Shown: one piece after another, positions 44,704 to 53,469 of the stretch | How the letters are laid out: the number at the start of each line of letters is the position of its first letter | How positions within the stretch are numbered: the stretch's first letter is position 1 | From: Chitinophaga qingshengii | GTDB lineage: Bacteria; Bacteroidota; Bacteroidia; Chitinophagales; Chitinophagaceae | Reading direction: 5' to 3' | Assembly: GCF_014529935.1 (NCBI RefSeq) | Contig: NZ_JACVFC010000001.1 | Coordinates: 3,162,001-3,226,000 of the forward strand | Length of the DNA stretch: 64,000 nucleotides | Translations under genes and position numbers: made by a program | The notes under the pieces: model-generated | What the model saw: only the letters and a program-made list of their open reading frames with translations | Databases searched by the model: none | What the model was told of the DNA's origin: nothing

Positions 44704-46371
44704 ATGAGCGAAGAAAGGTCACTCAATTTTATAGAACAAATCGTAACCGACGACATTGCTAATGGCGTCAACGACGGGCGTGTACTGACACGTTTCCCGC
44801 CAGAACCCAATGGCTATCTCCATATAGGACATGCCAAGTCTATTGCATTGAACTTTGGCCTGGCCCAGCAATTCAACGGCAAAACCAATCTCCGCTTTGA
44901 CGATACCAATCCTGTTACCGAAGACACAGAATACGTAGACTCCATCAAGGCAGATATCCGCTGGCTGGGCTATGAGTGGGCGCAGGAACTGTATGCTTCC
45001 GACTATTTTGAGCAGATATATGAGTTTGCCGTAACGCTGATCAAAAAAGGGCTGGCGTATGTAGAAGATGCCAGCGCTGAACAGATCGCTGCCAGCAAAG
45101 GTACGCCCACCACTCCCGGTACCCCAACACCCGCCAGAAGCCGGTCCGTTGAAGAAAACCTGGACCTGTTTACCCGGATGCGCAATGGTGAATTCAAGGA
45201 CGGGGAAAAAACCCTCCGCGCCAAGATAGACCTGGCTTCGCCTAACATGCACATGCGCGATCCCCTCATGTACCGGATTAAACATACCCATCACCACCGT
45301 ACCGGTGACAAATGGTGCATCTACCCGATGTATGACTTCGCCCATGGCCAGAGCGACAGTATTGAAAAAATTACCCATTCCCTCTGTACACTGGAGTTTA
45401 TTCCCCACCGTCCGCTGTACGACTGGTTTATCAAGGAACTGGAAATATTCCCCAGCCATCAGTATGAGTTTTCCCGTCTGAACCTGACCTATACGGTCAT
45501 GAGCAAACGAAAACTGAAACAGCTGGTAGAAGAGAAATATGTAAGCGGCTGGGACGACCCCCGCATGCCTACCATCAGTGGCCTGCGCCGCCGTGGCTAT
45601 ACACCTGCCAGCATCCGTCAGTTCTGCGAGCGTGTAGGTGTACAGAAACGGGAACAGATGATCGACCTCGGCCTGCTCGAGTTCTGTGTACGGGAAGAGC
45701 TGAACAAAACCGCCAACCGTGTGATGGCTGTGCTGGACCCGGTTAAACTGGTGCTCACCAACTATCCGGAAGGACAGGTGGAAGAAATGACTGCCGAAAA
45801 CAACCCGGAAGATGCTGCTGCCGGCAGCCGTACCCTGCATTTCAGCAAAACGCTGTATATCGAGCGGGAAGACTTCATGGAAGAACCTCCGAAGAAATTC
45901 TTCCGTTTAGGACCTGGTTTGCATGTACGCCTGAAAAACGCTTACATCATCAAAGGTGAAAGCGTGGAAAAAGATGCGGATGGCAACATCACCACCATCT
46001 ACGCTTCCTATCTGCCGGAAAGCAAAAGCGGCGGAGATCACAGCGGCATGACCGTAAAAGGCACCATCCACTGGGTAAGCGCCGAACACGCTGCTACCGC
46101 AGAAGTACGGTTGTATGACCGTCTTTTTAAATCAGAGAACCCCAGCGCTGAGGAAGGCGACTTTAAAGACTTCATCAACCCGGAATCCCTGCAGGTGATC
46201 AAAGAAGCCTACGTAGAACCTGGTCTGTTACAAGCTAAAGCGGGCGACCGATTCCAGTTTATGCGTAAGGGTTATTTCACTGTAGATCCTGACAGCACTC
46301 CTGAGAAGGTGGTGTTCAACAGGACTGTAACGCTGAAAGATGCCTGGGCAAAAGAGAAAGGCAAAGCCTAA
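44704..46371 (+). CDS. glnS: Glutamine--tRNA ligase
   Basis: 555 residues from the ATG at 44704 ([14 protein letters not shown]). Class I synthetase: the HIGH box is [14 protein letters not shown] near residue 38, and the KMSKS-type loop is [11 protein letters not shown] around 265. The catalytic core continues with RFDDTNP and EFSRLNLTY, and a C-terminal anticodon-binding beta domain follows (about 345-550). Having GlnRS beside a convergent GluRS gene is notable. With GlnRS present, charging by transamidation (GatCAB) may not be needed for Gln, though that cannot be judged from one window. Confidence 0.96.
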   Translation: MSEERSLNFIEQIVTDDIANGVNDGRVLTRFPPEPNGYLHIGHAKSIALNFGLAQQFNGKTNLRFDDTNPVTEDTEYVDSIKADIRWLGYEWAQELYASDYFEQIYEFAVTLIKKGLAYVEDASAEQIAASKGTPTTPGTPTPARSRSVEENLDLFTRMRNGEFKDGEKTLRAKIDLASPNMHMRDPLMYRIKHTHHHRTGDKWCIYPMYDFAHGQSDSIEKITHSLCTLEFIPHRPLYDWFIKELEIFPSHQYEFSRLNLTYTVMSKRKLKQLVEEKYVSGWDDPRMPTISGLRRRGYTPASIRQFCERVGVQKREQMIDLGLLEFCVREELNKTANRVMAVLDPVKLVLTNYPEGQVEEMTAENNPEDAAAGSRTLHFSKTLYIEREDFMEEPPKKFFRLGPGLHVRLKNAYIIKGESVEKDADGNITTIYASYLPESKSGGDHSGMTVKGTIHWVSAEHAATAEVRLYDRLFKSENPSAEEGDFKDFINPESLQVIKEAYVEPGLLQAKAGDRFQFMRKGYFTVDPDSTPEKVVFNRTVTLKDAWAKEKGKA

Positions 46372-46390
46372 AAAATAGTTATATAAAAAG

Positions 46391-46425
46391 AAATCCCCGT
46401 TGATCAGCTCAACGGGGATTTTTTT
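46391..46425. terminator. Bidirectional terminator between glnS and gltX
   Basis: A 13-bp stem (AAATCCCCGTTGA with TCAACGGGGATTT, 46391-46403 and 46409-46421) with T-runs on both strands. Confidence 0.9.
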
Positions 46426-46443
46426 ATGCAGATAATGCGGTTA

Positions 46444-47976
46444 TCAGCTATTAAACGCCGCCACTCCTTTAGCTATGCGGGTACGGGTTTCTGTAAGACC
46501 CAGCGTAGCTGCGATATCAAAAACCGGAGGACCGAATTTGCCGCTGGTCAGCATAATGCGGAAAGGCAGCTGCAGTTCGCCCATTTTAATATTTTTTTCT
46601 GCCGCCAGGGCTTTGAAGCTGGCTTCCAGCTCCGGCGCCGTGAAAGCGGAAACATCGCCCAGTTGTTCGGACCAGGCCGTAAAGAAAGCAGCTTTATCCG
46701 CGTTCCATTTAGGTTTCACGGCAGCTTCATCATAAGCAGCAGGTGCTTCAAAGAAGAAAAATCCGTGTTCCCAGATGTCGTTGACAAAGTAACAGCGTTC
46801 TTTTACCAGTCCGGCTACAGTAGCCACATATTCCGGTGCCGCCTTCAGTCCTTTTTCTTCCAGCACGGGTTCAAAGAGGCGGGCCAGGCTTTCATTGTCT
46901 TTATGATGCAGGTACTGGTGGTTGAACCATTTCGCTTTCTCATAATCGAATTTAGCGCCTGCTTTATGTACGCGGTCGATAGAGAACTTATTGATCAGTT
47001 CTTCCAGGGAGAAAATTTCCTGTTCGGTACCATCGTTCCAGCCCAGCACGGCCAGCATATTGATGAATGCTTCCGGCAGGAATCCCAGTTCACGGAAACC
47101 TTTGGTAACTTCGTTGGTACGTGGATCGGTCCAGGTCATGGCATATACAGGGAAACCGAGGCGGTCGCCATCGCGTTTGCTCAGTTTACCGTTGCCGTCT
47201 GGTTTCAGGATCAGTGGCAGGTGGGCCCATTGCGGCATATCTGCTTCCCAGCCCAGATATTTCCACAGGAGGATGTGTACCGGTGCGGAAGGTAACCATT
47301 CTTCCCCGCGGAAAGCGTGGGTGATCTTCATCAGGTAATCATCTACCACCACAGCGAGGTGATAGGTAGGCATACCATCGGCTTTCAGCAGTACCTTATC
47401 ATCAACCTGACCGGTGTTGAAGGTCACTTCCCCGCGGATCATGTCGGTAAAGGACAGCTCCTGGTCGGCAGGCATATTAATACGGATAACGTGCGGGGTA
47501 TTTTTAGCCAGCAGTTCCTGTACTTCTGCCTCGGAGAGGGAGAAGGAGTTGCGCATCTTTTCCCGTACTTTATGGTTGTACTGGGGTTGCGGATTTTCAG
47601 GCGTTTTCAGCCTTTCGCGGAAAGATTCCAGTTCTTCCGGGGTATCGAATGCGTAGTAGGCGTGGCCGGATTGCACCAGTTTCTCCGCATACTGACGGTA
47701 CAGCGGTTTACGTTCACTCTGGCGGTAAGGCGCATAAGGACCACCCACAGCCGGGCTTTCATCCGGGGTGAGGCCACACCAGCGCAGACATTCGTTGATG
47801 TATTCTTCTGCGCCCGGTACGTAGCGGGTCTGGTCTGTATCTTCAATACGCAGTATAAAGTCGCCTTTGTGCTGCTTTGCAAACAAATAGTTGAACAATA
47901 CAGTGCGTACACCTCCAAGATGTAGGCCACCAGTAGGACTGGGGGCAAAACGCACTCTTACTTTTTTGTGATCCAT
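46444..47976 (-). CDS. gltX: Glutamate--tRNA ligase
   Basis: 510 residues from the ATG at 47976 (MDHKKVRVRFAPSPTG). Class I synthetase: the first signature is PSPTGGLHLGGVRT, and the KMSKS-type loop is GKLSKRDGDRLGF around residue 245. The catalytic half is complete (RIEDTD, RWCG, FRGEEW), and the anticodon-binding helical domain follows. A TTG three codons earlier lies in the TACCTTTG promoter box at 47983-47990. Because that box ends only seven bases before the ATG, the mRNA may be nearly leaderless. It is convergent with glnS. Confidence 0.96.
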   Translation of the reverse strand: MDHKKVRVRFAPSPTGGLHLGGVRTVLFNYLFAKQHKGDFILRIEDTDQTRYVPGAEEYINECLRWCGLTPDESPAVGGPYAPYRQSERKPLYRQYAEKLVQSGHAYYAFDTPEELESFRERLKTPENPQPQYNHKVREKMRNSFSLSEAEVQELLAKNTPHVIRINMPADQELSFTDMIRGEVTFNTGQVDDKVLLKADGMPTYHLAVVVDDYLMKITHAFRGEEWLPSAPVHILLWKYLGWEADMPQWAHLPLILKPDGNGKLSKRDGDRLGFPVYAMTWTDPRTNEVTKGFRELGFLPEAFINMLAVLGWNDGTEQEIFSLEELINKFSIDRVHKAGAKFDYEKAKWFNHQYLHHKDNESLARLFEPVLEEKGLKAAPEYVATVAGLVKERCYFVNDIWEHGFFFFEAPAAYDEAAVKPKWNADKAAFFTAWSEQLGDVSAFTAPELEASFKALAAEKNIKMGELQLPFRIMLTSGKFGPPVFDIAATLGLTETRTRIAKGVAAFNS

Positions 47977-47982
47977 AGATCG

Positions 47983-47990
47983 CAAAGGTA
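47983..47990 (-). promoter_or_regulatory. -7 promoter box of gltX
   Basis: TACCTTTG followed by CG on the minus strand, ending about 7 bp before the gltX ATG. The predicted transcription start falls on or next to the start codon. Confidence 0.5.
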
Positions 47991-48063
47991 AGGAAATAGC
48001 ATATAGGTTTTAGTGGTTTTAACCTATCTTGCGTTCATCGCCTCACGCTAAAAGTCAAAGCCC

Positions 48064-48687
48064 TTGTTCTATCTTACCAAAACACCCGGCATCCTGAAAG
48101 CTTTGTACAGCAGTTGTATCTGGGACTTGCCCCCGGCAAACAATTCCGTTTACCTGACCTTCGATGATGGTCCCCATCCGGAAGCGACGCCGTTTATCCT
48201 GGAACAGCTGAAAAAGTACGATGCCAAAGGCACTTTTTTCTGCATCGGCAAAAATGTGGTAGAGCATCCCGGTATTTACCAGGATATCCTGGAGGCAGGG
48301 CATAGTACCGGCAATCATACCCATAACCATTTAAATGGCTGGAAAACCAGTACAGACAAGTATATTGAGAATATCCTGGAAGCCCGGAAATACATTACCA
48401 CCCCGCTTTTCCGGCCACCTTACGGCCGGATCACCCCTTTCCAGGTGAAACAGCTGAAACGGACCATTCCCGGTGTGAAAATCATTATGTGGGATGTGCT
48501 GAGCGCGGATTTTGACCAGGAGATAGACGGAGAAGCCTGTGTGCAGAATGTGGTTTTTAAGATGAAGCCGGGGTCTATCGTGGTGTTTCACGACAGTACC
48601 AAGGCCTGGGACCGGATGTCTTACGCCTTACCGCGGGTGCTGGAATATTGTAAAAAGCAGGGGTATAATATGGCAGCGATCCATTAA
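48064..48687 (+). CDS. Polysaccharide deacetylase (NodB-domain) family protein
   Basis: 207 residues from a TTG (MFYLTKTPGILKAL). The NodB domain is intact: YLTFDDGPHPEATPF (motif with the metal Asp) near residue 30, HSTGNHTHNH with the two metal His around 80, RPPYGRIT around 119, the conserved MWDVLSADFDQ, and IVVFHDS near 178. Such enzymes remove acetyl groups from peptidoglycan or chitin-like polymers. It has a short N-terminal segment and no clear signal peptide, so its place of action is uncertain. It diverges from gltX. Confidence 0.9.
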   Translation: MFYLTKTPGILKALYSSCIWDLPPANNSVYLTFDDGPHPEATPFILEQLKKYDAKGTFFCIGKNVVEHPGIYQDILEAGHSTGNHTHNHLNGWKTSTDKYIENILEARKYITTPLFRPPYGRITPFQVKQLKRTIPGVKIIMWDVLSADFDQEIDGEACVQNVVFKMKPGSIVVFHDSTKAWDRMSYALPRVLEYCKKQGYNMAAIH

Positions 48688-48722
48688 ATAAAAATAGCCC
48701 GGGGATGGAACCACCGGGCTAT
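48686..48722 (-). terminator. Intrinsic terminator on the minus strand
   Basis: ATAGCCCGG (48694-48702) pairs with CCGGGCTAT (48714-48722) over an 11-nt loop, with an A-run at 48686-48693, so T-rich on the minus strand. It ends the lipoprotein gene at 48744. Confidence 0.78.
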
Positions 48723-48743
48723 GACATACAGCTGTTAAGCAGA

Positions 48744-49637
48744 TTATTTTAATGTTACTTCTCTTACTTTATCGCCATTGATGGTGATCGTAGCATTTGC
48801 ATCGCATATGCCGTTGCCATAGTCGATGATAGCTGTCAGGCTGTTATAGGCTACTTTCAGCTGTCCCTGGGAGATCCATTTGCAGTCGCCTTTTTTGATC
48901 AGCGGTGTTTGAGTGCTGATATCGGCGCTGCCGGCAGGACCGCCTTTTACGTATTTAATAGCAGCAGTGCCTTCAATGCTGTACACATTATCATTTGGAG
49001 TAGCGGTACCGGCACCGGCGGTTTGTTTCACGGTCTTTTTGCTGTTATAGCCTACGATCAGGGAATCAGCGTAGGTTACAAGGCCATCGGTGATGTCAGA
49101 TGTATATTGAACACCAGTAGTGGTGTTGTAGCTGATACCGGAGATCACATTTTTACCGGCCACCGGGATACCGTTGTATTTATACCCGTCGAGCGTGATT
49201 TCTACGCGGGTACCGGTAGCGAAGAGGAAACCGGAGAAACTGATATAAACCTTACCGCTGCGGGTAACGCCGTAGTTATCGCGGCAGGCGTCGCCGTAAT
49301 CGATGGACAGTTGTTTGGGCCATACGCCGGGGTCCGCGCTGCTAATGATGATAGAGGGGCAGTCCGTTATATCGGCGTAATCCGCATAATCCGATTTCCG
49401 GACGTTGCCGGCCACATTATGGCTTACCGCCGCAATAGCCGCCGTTTCAAACAGGTCGCCATAGATGCCCTGCATCTGTGCTTCGTGGGAGGCCACTACC
49501 AGGGTACTGTTGTCATGTTCGTTGTTGGTAGCTGCGTCGTTGGTCACTTCTTTTTTACAGGCGAAGAAAAGGGTAGCCACTGCCACGGCGGCGATGGTTA
49601 CTGCCAGCACACGATTTGTACTGAAATAGCTTTTCAT
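48744..49637 (-). CDS. Secreted lipoprotein of unknown function
   Basis: 297 residues. The lipoprotein signal ends at FFAC (Cys27) and is followed by KKEVTNDAATNNEHDNS, a low-complexity tether. The mature domain is strand-rich, with repeating GKVYISFSGFL, TRVEITLDGYKYNG, GISYNTTTGVQY and VYSIEGTAAIKYV segments and a C-terminal NGICDANATITINGDKVREV. Two Cys pairs (DCPS, DACRDN; CKW, ICDAN) may form disulfides. It looks like an immunoglobulin- or lipoprotein-type envelope protein of Bacteroidota. I cannot name a role. Single gene between terminator and tatD. Confidence 0.75.
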   Translation of the reverse strand: MKSYFSTNRVLAVTIAAVAVATLFFACKKEVTNDAATNNEHDNSTLVVASHEAQMQGIYGDLFETAAIAAVSHNVAGNVRKSDYADYADITDCPSIIISSADPGVWPKQLSIDYGDACRDNYGVTRSGKVYISFSGFLFATGTRVEITLDGYKYNGIPVAGKNVISGISYNTTTGVQYTSDITDGLVTYADSLIVGYNSKKTVKQTAGAGTATPNDNVYSIEGTAAIKYVKGGPAGSADISTQTPLIKKGDCKWISQGQLKVAYNSLTAIIDYGNGICDANATITINGDKVREVTLK

Positions 49638-49646
49638 GGTATAGTT

Positions 49647-49679
49647 TTTTTAAATTAGGTTTTTCAGGATTTACCTTTG
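49647..49679 (+). promoter_or_regulatory. Promoter of tatD
   Basis: TACCTTTG (49672-49679) followed by C, with a TTTT near-match to the -33 element about 21 bp earlier. It implies a leader of about 54 nt before the ATG at 49740. Confidence 0.5.
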
Positions 49680-49739
49680 CGGAAACTAAGATACCTATTA
49701 AATATTAAAAAAATAAAAATTTAATAAAATATTTTTATC

Positions 49740-50510
49740 ATGTTGTGGATCGATACGCACGCACATTTGTATTCGGATGAATTTCTGACCGACCAGCAGG
49801 AGATGGTAAAACGGGCGATAGATGCCGGAGTCACCACTTTAATGCTGCCGAATATTGATGAATCGTCTATCACCGGTATGCTGAAGCTGGAAGCGGCGTA
49901 TCCCAAAAACTGTTTCGCCATGATGGGGTTACACCCCTGTTATGTGAAGCAGGACGTGGAGAACCAGTTACGGCTGGTGAAGGACTGGCTGATACACCGT
50001 ACTTTCAAAGGCATCGGTGAGATAGGGCTGGACTTTTACTGGGACAAATCGTTGCTGGACCAGCAGTACCAGGCTTTCCGGGAGCAGCTGCAGCTGGCCC
50101 GGCAGTATAAACTGCCTGTTTCCATCCACAGCCGCGAGGCCACACGGGAATGTATAAACGAAGTAAAAGCCTTGCAGAACGGCGATCTCAGTGGGGTGTT
50201 CCATTGTTTTTCCGGCACACTGGAAGAAGCCAGAGAGATTATCGACCTGGGTTTTTACCTCGGTATTGGCGGGGTAGTCACCTTTAAAAAATCCGGGTTG
50301 GATAAAATCGTGGAAAACATTGGCCTGGAGCACCTGGTACTGGAAACAGATGCGCCTTACCTGGCGCCGGTACCTTACCGGGGCAAACGCAATGAAAGTG
50401 CCTATATTCCGCTGATCGGTGAAAAGCTGGCAGATATAAAAAATCTAAAAATAGAAGACGTAGCCGCTATTACAAGCAGCAATGCGCGGAAATTATTCAA
50501 AACGCTCTAA
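49740..50510 (+). CDS. tatD: TatD family metal-dependent hydrolase
   Basis: 256 residues, a complete TatD protein. Landmarks are the metal His pair IDTHAHLYSDEF at the start, GLHPCY around 61, GEIGLDFYWD with the metal Glu near residue 95, the ISIHSREA-like VSIHSREATREC around 130, HCFSGTLEEA near 155, and DAPYLAPVPYRGKRNE near 203. TatD proteins are 3'-5' DNases/RNases or general phosphodiesterases. It is the first gene of a possible tatD-ansA unit, with only 41 bp to the next start. Confidence 0.95.
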   Translation: MLWIDTHAHLYSDEFLTDQQEMVKRAIDAGVTTLMLPNIDESSITGMLKLEAAYPKNCFAMMGLHPCYVKQDVENQLRLVKDWLIHRTFKGIGEIGLDFYWDKSLLDQQYQAFREQLQLARQYKLPVSIHSREATRECINEVKALQNGDLSGVFHCFSGTLEEAREIIDLGFYLGIGGVVTFKKSGLDKIVENIGLEHLVLETDAPYLAPVPYRGKRNESAYIPLIGEKLADIKNLKIEDVAAITSSNARKLFKTL

Positions 50511-50522
50511 CTGTTTAGAGGG

Positions 50523-50530
50523 TACCTTTG
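50523..50530 (+). promoter_or_regulatory. -7 promoter box before ansA
   Basis: TACCTTTG followed by C, 21 bp before the ATG at 50552. It lies just after the tatD stop, so ansA may have its own promoter. Confidence 0.45.
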
Positions 50531-50551
50531 CAGGCAACTGGCAGTTAGACA

Positions 50552-51589
50552 ATGAGTAAAATTCTGATAATCTACACGGGCGGTACAGTCGGCATGATCT
50601 ACGACGATAAAACCAAAGCGCTCCGCCCTATCGGCTTCAATGAAATAAGGAACAATTTACCGGAACTATACCGGATGGGGATCGATTTTTACGTGTATGC
50701 GTTTAATCCGCCTATAGACTCCTCAGATATGCAACCGGAAATATGGGTAGAACTGGCCAGCATCATTGAAGACCGTTACGACCGTTACGACGGATTTGTG
50801 ATTCTGCACGGCTCAGACACCATGGCATTTACCGCCTCTGCGCTGAGCTTCATGCTGGAGAACCTGTCCAAACCCGTGATCCTTACCGGTTCACAGTTAC
50901 CTATCGGTAAAATACGCACCGACGCTAAAGAGAATATCATCACCGCTATGGAGATTGCCTGCTCCCGGCATAATGGCAGTCAACACTCCATGGTACCGGA
51001 AGTATGTATCTATTTTGACTTCTCCCTGTTCCGTGGCAACCGTTCCAAAAAATATAACGCCGAAAAATTTGAGGCGTTTTATACCATGAACTATCCGCAA
51101 CTGGCAGAAGCGGGCATCGATATCAAATACAAACAACAATTCATTCTGCCTACACCTACGGCACCGCTGAAAGTGCATAAAGAACTGGAGACCAACATTA
51201 CCGTATTGAAGCTGTTTCCTGGTATCAGCCGCAAGGCAGTGGAAGCTACGCTCAGTGTTCCCGGCCTGAAAGGCGTGATCATGGAAACCTTCGGCAGCGG
51301 TAATACCAATACCCAGCCCTGGTTTATTGAGAGCATCAAAAAAGTGATCGACAACGGCGCTATCGTAGTAGACATCACCCAGTGTGACGGCGGCTCCGTG
51401 GAACTGGGCAAATATGAAACCAGTCAACATCTGGTGGAGGCTGGTGTGGTGAGTGGTCATGATATGACCTTTGAAGCAGCGGTGACCAAACTGATGTTTG
51501 TATTGGGTCAGGGGCTTTCCAAAGCAGAAAGCAGGCAGATGATTGAAACATCTCTGCGGGGCGAACTCACACCTATAGAGGTCTATTAA
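50552..51589 (+). CDS. ansA: Type I L-asparaginase
   Basis: 345 residues. It deaminates L-asparagine to aspartate and ammonia. The two active-site threonine regions are visible: IIYTGGTVGMIYD near residue 6 and ILHGSDTMAFTASAL near 84. A Lys follows in GKIRTDAKENI near residue 125, and ETFGSGNT near 245 marks the C-terminal domain. There is no signal peptide, which matches the cytoplasmic type I enzyme. It lies 41 bp after tatD on the same strand and is followed by a terminator. Confidence 0.95.
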   Translation: MSKILIIYTGGTVGMIYDDKTKALRPIGFNEIRNNLPELYRMGIDFYVYAFNPPIDSSDMQPEIWVELASIIEDRYDRYDGFVILHGSDTMAFTASALSFMLENLSKPVILTGSQLPIGKIRTDAKENIITAMEIACSRHNGSQHSMVPEVCIYFDFSLFRGNRSKKYNAEKFEAFYTMNYPQLAEAGIDIKYKQQFILPTPTAPLKVHKELETNITVLKLFPGISRKAVEATLSVPGLKGVIMETFGSGNTNTQPWFIESIKKVIDNGAIVVDITQCDGGSVELGKYETSQHLVEAGVVSGHDMTFEAAVTKLMFVLGQGLSKAESRQMIETSLRGELTPIEVY

Positions 51590-51609
51590 TACGAATATAA
51601 AAGAGAATT

Positions 51610-51650
51610 AAAGCAGAAAGTATTGAAACAGTATACTTTCTGCTTTTTTA
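51610..51650 (+). terminator. Intrinsic terminator after ansA
   Basis: AAAGCAGAAAGTA (51610-51622) pairs with TACTTTCTGCTTT (51634-51646), followed by a T-run. Confidence 0.9.
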
Positions 51651-51737
51651 TTACCATTTTTTTTCTATATTTAACTATCAGGTCTTATTTCATCCCGTTC
51701 CCCTGCAGCTCTTTCTATCACCACAAAACTCCAATGT

Positions 51738-52430
51738 ATGAATGTTTCGTTAACGCAAAAGTTTATCGCGGAATTCTTCGGAACGCTGGTACTGGTACTG
51801 ATCGGTTGCGGCAGCGCTGTGATTGCCGGTAGCCATGTAGGCCTGCTGGGCATTTCTTTTGCTTTCGGTCTGTCTGTGCTCACCATGGTATATGCCATCG
51901 GGCACATCTCCGGCTGCCACATCAACCCCGCTATCACCATTTCCATGCTGGCCACGGGCAAAATTTCCGGTAAAGATGCCGGCGCCTACATCGTAGCACA
52001 GATACTGGGTGCTATCGCCGCCGCAGGCATCCTTTACGCCATGGCTTCCGGCAGAGCAGAGTACTCCCTGGCTGCCAACGGCCTCGGACAAAACGGTATC
52101 GGCGACAACTACCAGGACCACTACAACGTTACCAGCGGCCTGATCTTTGAAATCGTGTTCACCGCCATTTTCCTGGTTGTGATTCACGGCGCTACCAGCA
52201 AAAACAATGGCAACGGCGGTTTCGCCGGGGTAGCCATCGGCCTCTCACTCACCATGATCCATATCGTGGGTATCCCCATTACCGGCGTATCCGTAAACCC
52301 CGCCCGTAGTATCGGTCCCGCTATTTTCGCAGGCGGCGATGCCCTGGCACATCTCTGGATTTTCATCGTAGGCCCCATTATCGGCGGACTTATCGGTGGC
52401 GCTATCTGGAAACTCTACGATAAAGCATAA
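51738..52430 (+). CDS. aqpZ: Aquaporin Z-type water channel
   Basis: 230 residues, six hydrophobic helices with the two NPA half-helix motifs (HINPAITISML near 63, VNPARSIGPAIF near 185). The aromatic/arginine filter Arg is next to the second NPA. The sequence ETVLVLIGCGSAVI-type opening (FFGTLVLVLIGCGSAV) and SGCHINPA match AqpZ rather than a glycerol facilitator, so water is the expected cargo. It is monocistronic and lies just upstream of the tRNA-Ser gene on the same strand. Confidence 0.94.
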   Translation: MNVSLTQKFIAEFFGTLVLVLIGCGSAVIAGSHVGLLGISFAFGLSVLTMVYAIGHISGCHINPAITISMLATGKISGKDAGAYIVAQILGAIAAAGILYAMASGRAEYSLAANGLGQNGIGDNYQDHYNVTSGLIFEIVFTAIFLVVIHGATSKNNGNGGFAGVAIGLSLTMIHIVGIPITGVSVNPARSIGPAIFAGGDALAHLWIFIVGPIIGGLIGGAIWKLYDKA

Positions 52431-52437
52431 AAAAAAC

Positions 52438-52467
52438 TTGGAAAATAAAAGGAAAGGATTATCTTTG
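52438..52467 (+). promoter_or_regulatory. Promoter of tRNA-Ser
   Basis: TTGG at 52438-52441 and TATCTTTG (52460-52467, followed by C) with 18-bp spacing, about 53 bp before the tRNA. This is the same TA-C/T-CTTTGC box as found at several housekeeping genes. Confidence 0.55.
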
Positions 52468-52519
52468 CAACCCTGAAACGGAAGCTCAACCCTTCCAAAT
52501 ATGTTTCAAAGATAATCAC

Positions 52520-52606
52520 GGAGAAGTGCAGGAGTGGTTGAACTGGCACGCCTGGAAAGTGTGTATAGGTGAAAGCCTATCAAGGGTTCGAATCCCTTCT
52601 TCTCCG
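52520..52606 (+). tRNA. tRNA-Ser (anticodon GGA)
   Basis: 87 nt with a full cloverleaf. Acceptor GGAGAAG pairs with CTTCTCC (52599-52605), with discriminator G at 52606. The anticodon loop CTGGAAA (52552-52558) gives anticodon GGA at 52554-52556. A long variable arm (TAGG...CCTA) and T-loop TTCGAAT are typical of tRNA-Ser. A full CCA is not encoded. Confidence 0.96.
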
Positions 52607-52636
52607 CAAGCTTTAAAGCTCTGGTAACGCAAGTTA

Positions 52637-53122
52637 TCAGGGCTTTTTTGCTTTGGAGGGAGGTGGTGCAGACTCATCTGGCCTTAACTTCAACGCCCAA
52701 AATGAGAATACCTTTCCTTTTTTCCGATACTCTCTTATAGTAGTAATCAGCCATTTTGAATAGTTGGCGAAGTCTGCATCATTATCTTTGGAAAAAAGTT
52801 CAATTGCTTCACCATTCCAGGTTACTACCACATAGGAGTAAAATCCGCCGTCTTTCCCGGTTCCCCACAGGAGACTGTCTTGGGTCTGATAAAAGGGAAA
52901 TCCATAACCTTTTGAAAGGTCTTGTCTAACCTGATCATTGTTCCAGATTTCGTAGTGTCTAAAAAGAAAACGTGTTTGAAAAACATATTTCCCATTAGAA
53001 TATCTATCATCCTCTCCAGCCCAATTCTCACCTTCTATTAATTTAAAGCCTTTAGGGAAAGATATTTGTGCTGAAGTAGGTACTGCACAGAGCAGAAAAA
53101 GTAAACTAAAAAAGTATTTCAT
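52637..53122 (-). CDS. Secreted protein of unknown function
   Basis: 161 residues with a Sec signal ([19 protein letters not shown]). The mature protein is a small domain with [16 protein letters not shown] near the start, [33 protein letters not shown] in the middle and a basic proline-rich tail ([11 protein letters not shown]). No family was recognised. It is a single gene convergent with the tRNA-Ser, in a somewhat AT-richer context than the genes to its left. Confidence 0.7.
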   Translation of the reverse strand: MKYFFSLLFLLCAVPTSAQISFPKGFKLIEGENWAGEDDRYSNGKYVFQTRFLFRHYEIWNNDQVRQDLSKGYGFPFYQTQDSLLWGTGKDGGFYSYVVVTWNGEAIELFSKDNDADFANYSKWLITTIREYRKKGKVFSFWALKLRPDESAPPPSKAKKP

Positions 53123-53469
53123 AGGTCGGTATACGTTGATCGCTCAATATATCAATTCCCTTACATTTTATCGGCAGAATTTCTTAACTAAGGAAAAAGC
53201 CGGAAAAGGTAAAGACAATTATACCATCATCCCACCATTAAATTACTGCTCAAATAAATCAAAGACTAATAGAACGGAAAAGGATAACACGAAACACTTA
53301 AGCATGAATTTTGTTCACCGCAATAAAAATTTTTAGTTTCAATTTTCTTCATATATTGCCGAACCATTAAAAGGAATCCTAACTATTATACCAAACTCAA
53401 AATAACCATGCAGGGTAACACCACATACACCTGCATTGGTGAATACACTACTCCAAAATAAATACCTCA
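53123..53469. other. AT-rich region upstream of the redox cluster, with a 17-codon frame
   Basis: No gene of normal size. A possible weak promoter is TTTG at 53310-53313 and TAGTTTCA at 53334-53341 (20-bp spacing, two mismatches in the -7 box). A 17-codon reading frame (ATG at 53408, stop 53459-53461) ends 8 bp before the first cluster gene and reads MQGNTTYTCIGEYTTPK. It may be chance or a leader peptide. No tRNA 3'-end copy was seen here. Confidence 0.5.

Noticed and set aside
46426..47295. Plus-strand frame (289 codons) opposite gltX
   Set aside because: Antisense to a full-length aminoacyl-tRNA synthetase.
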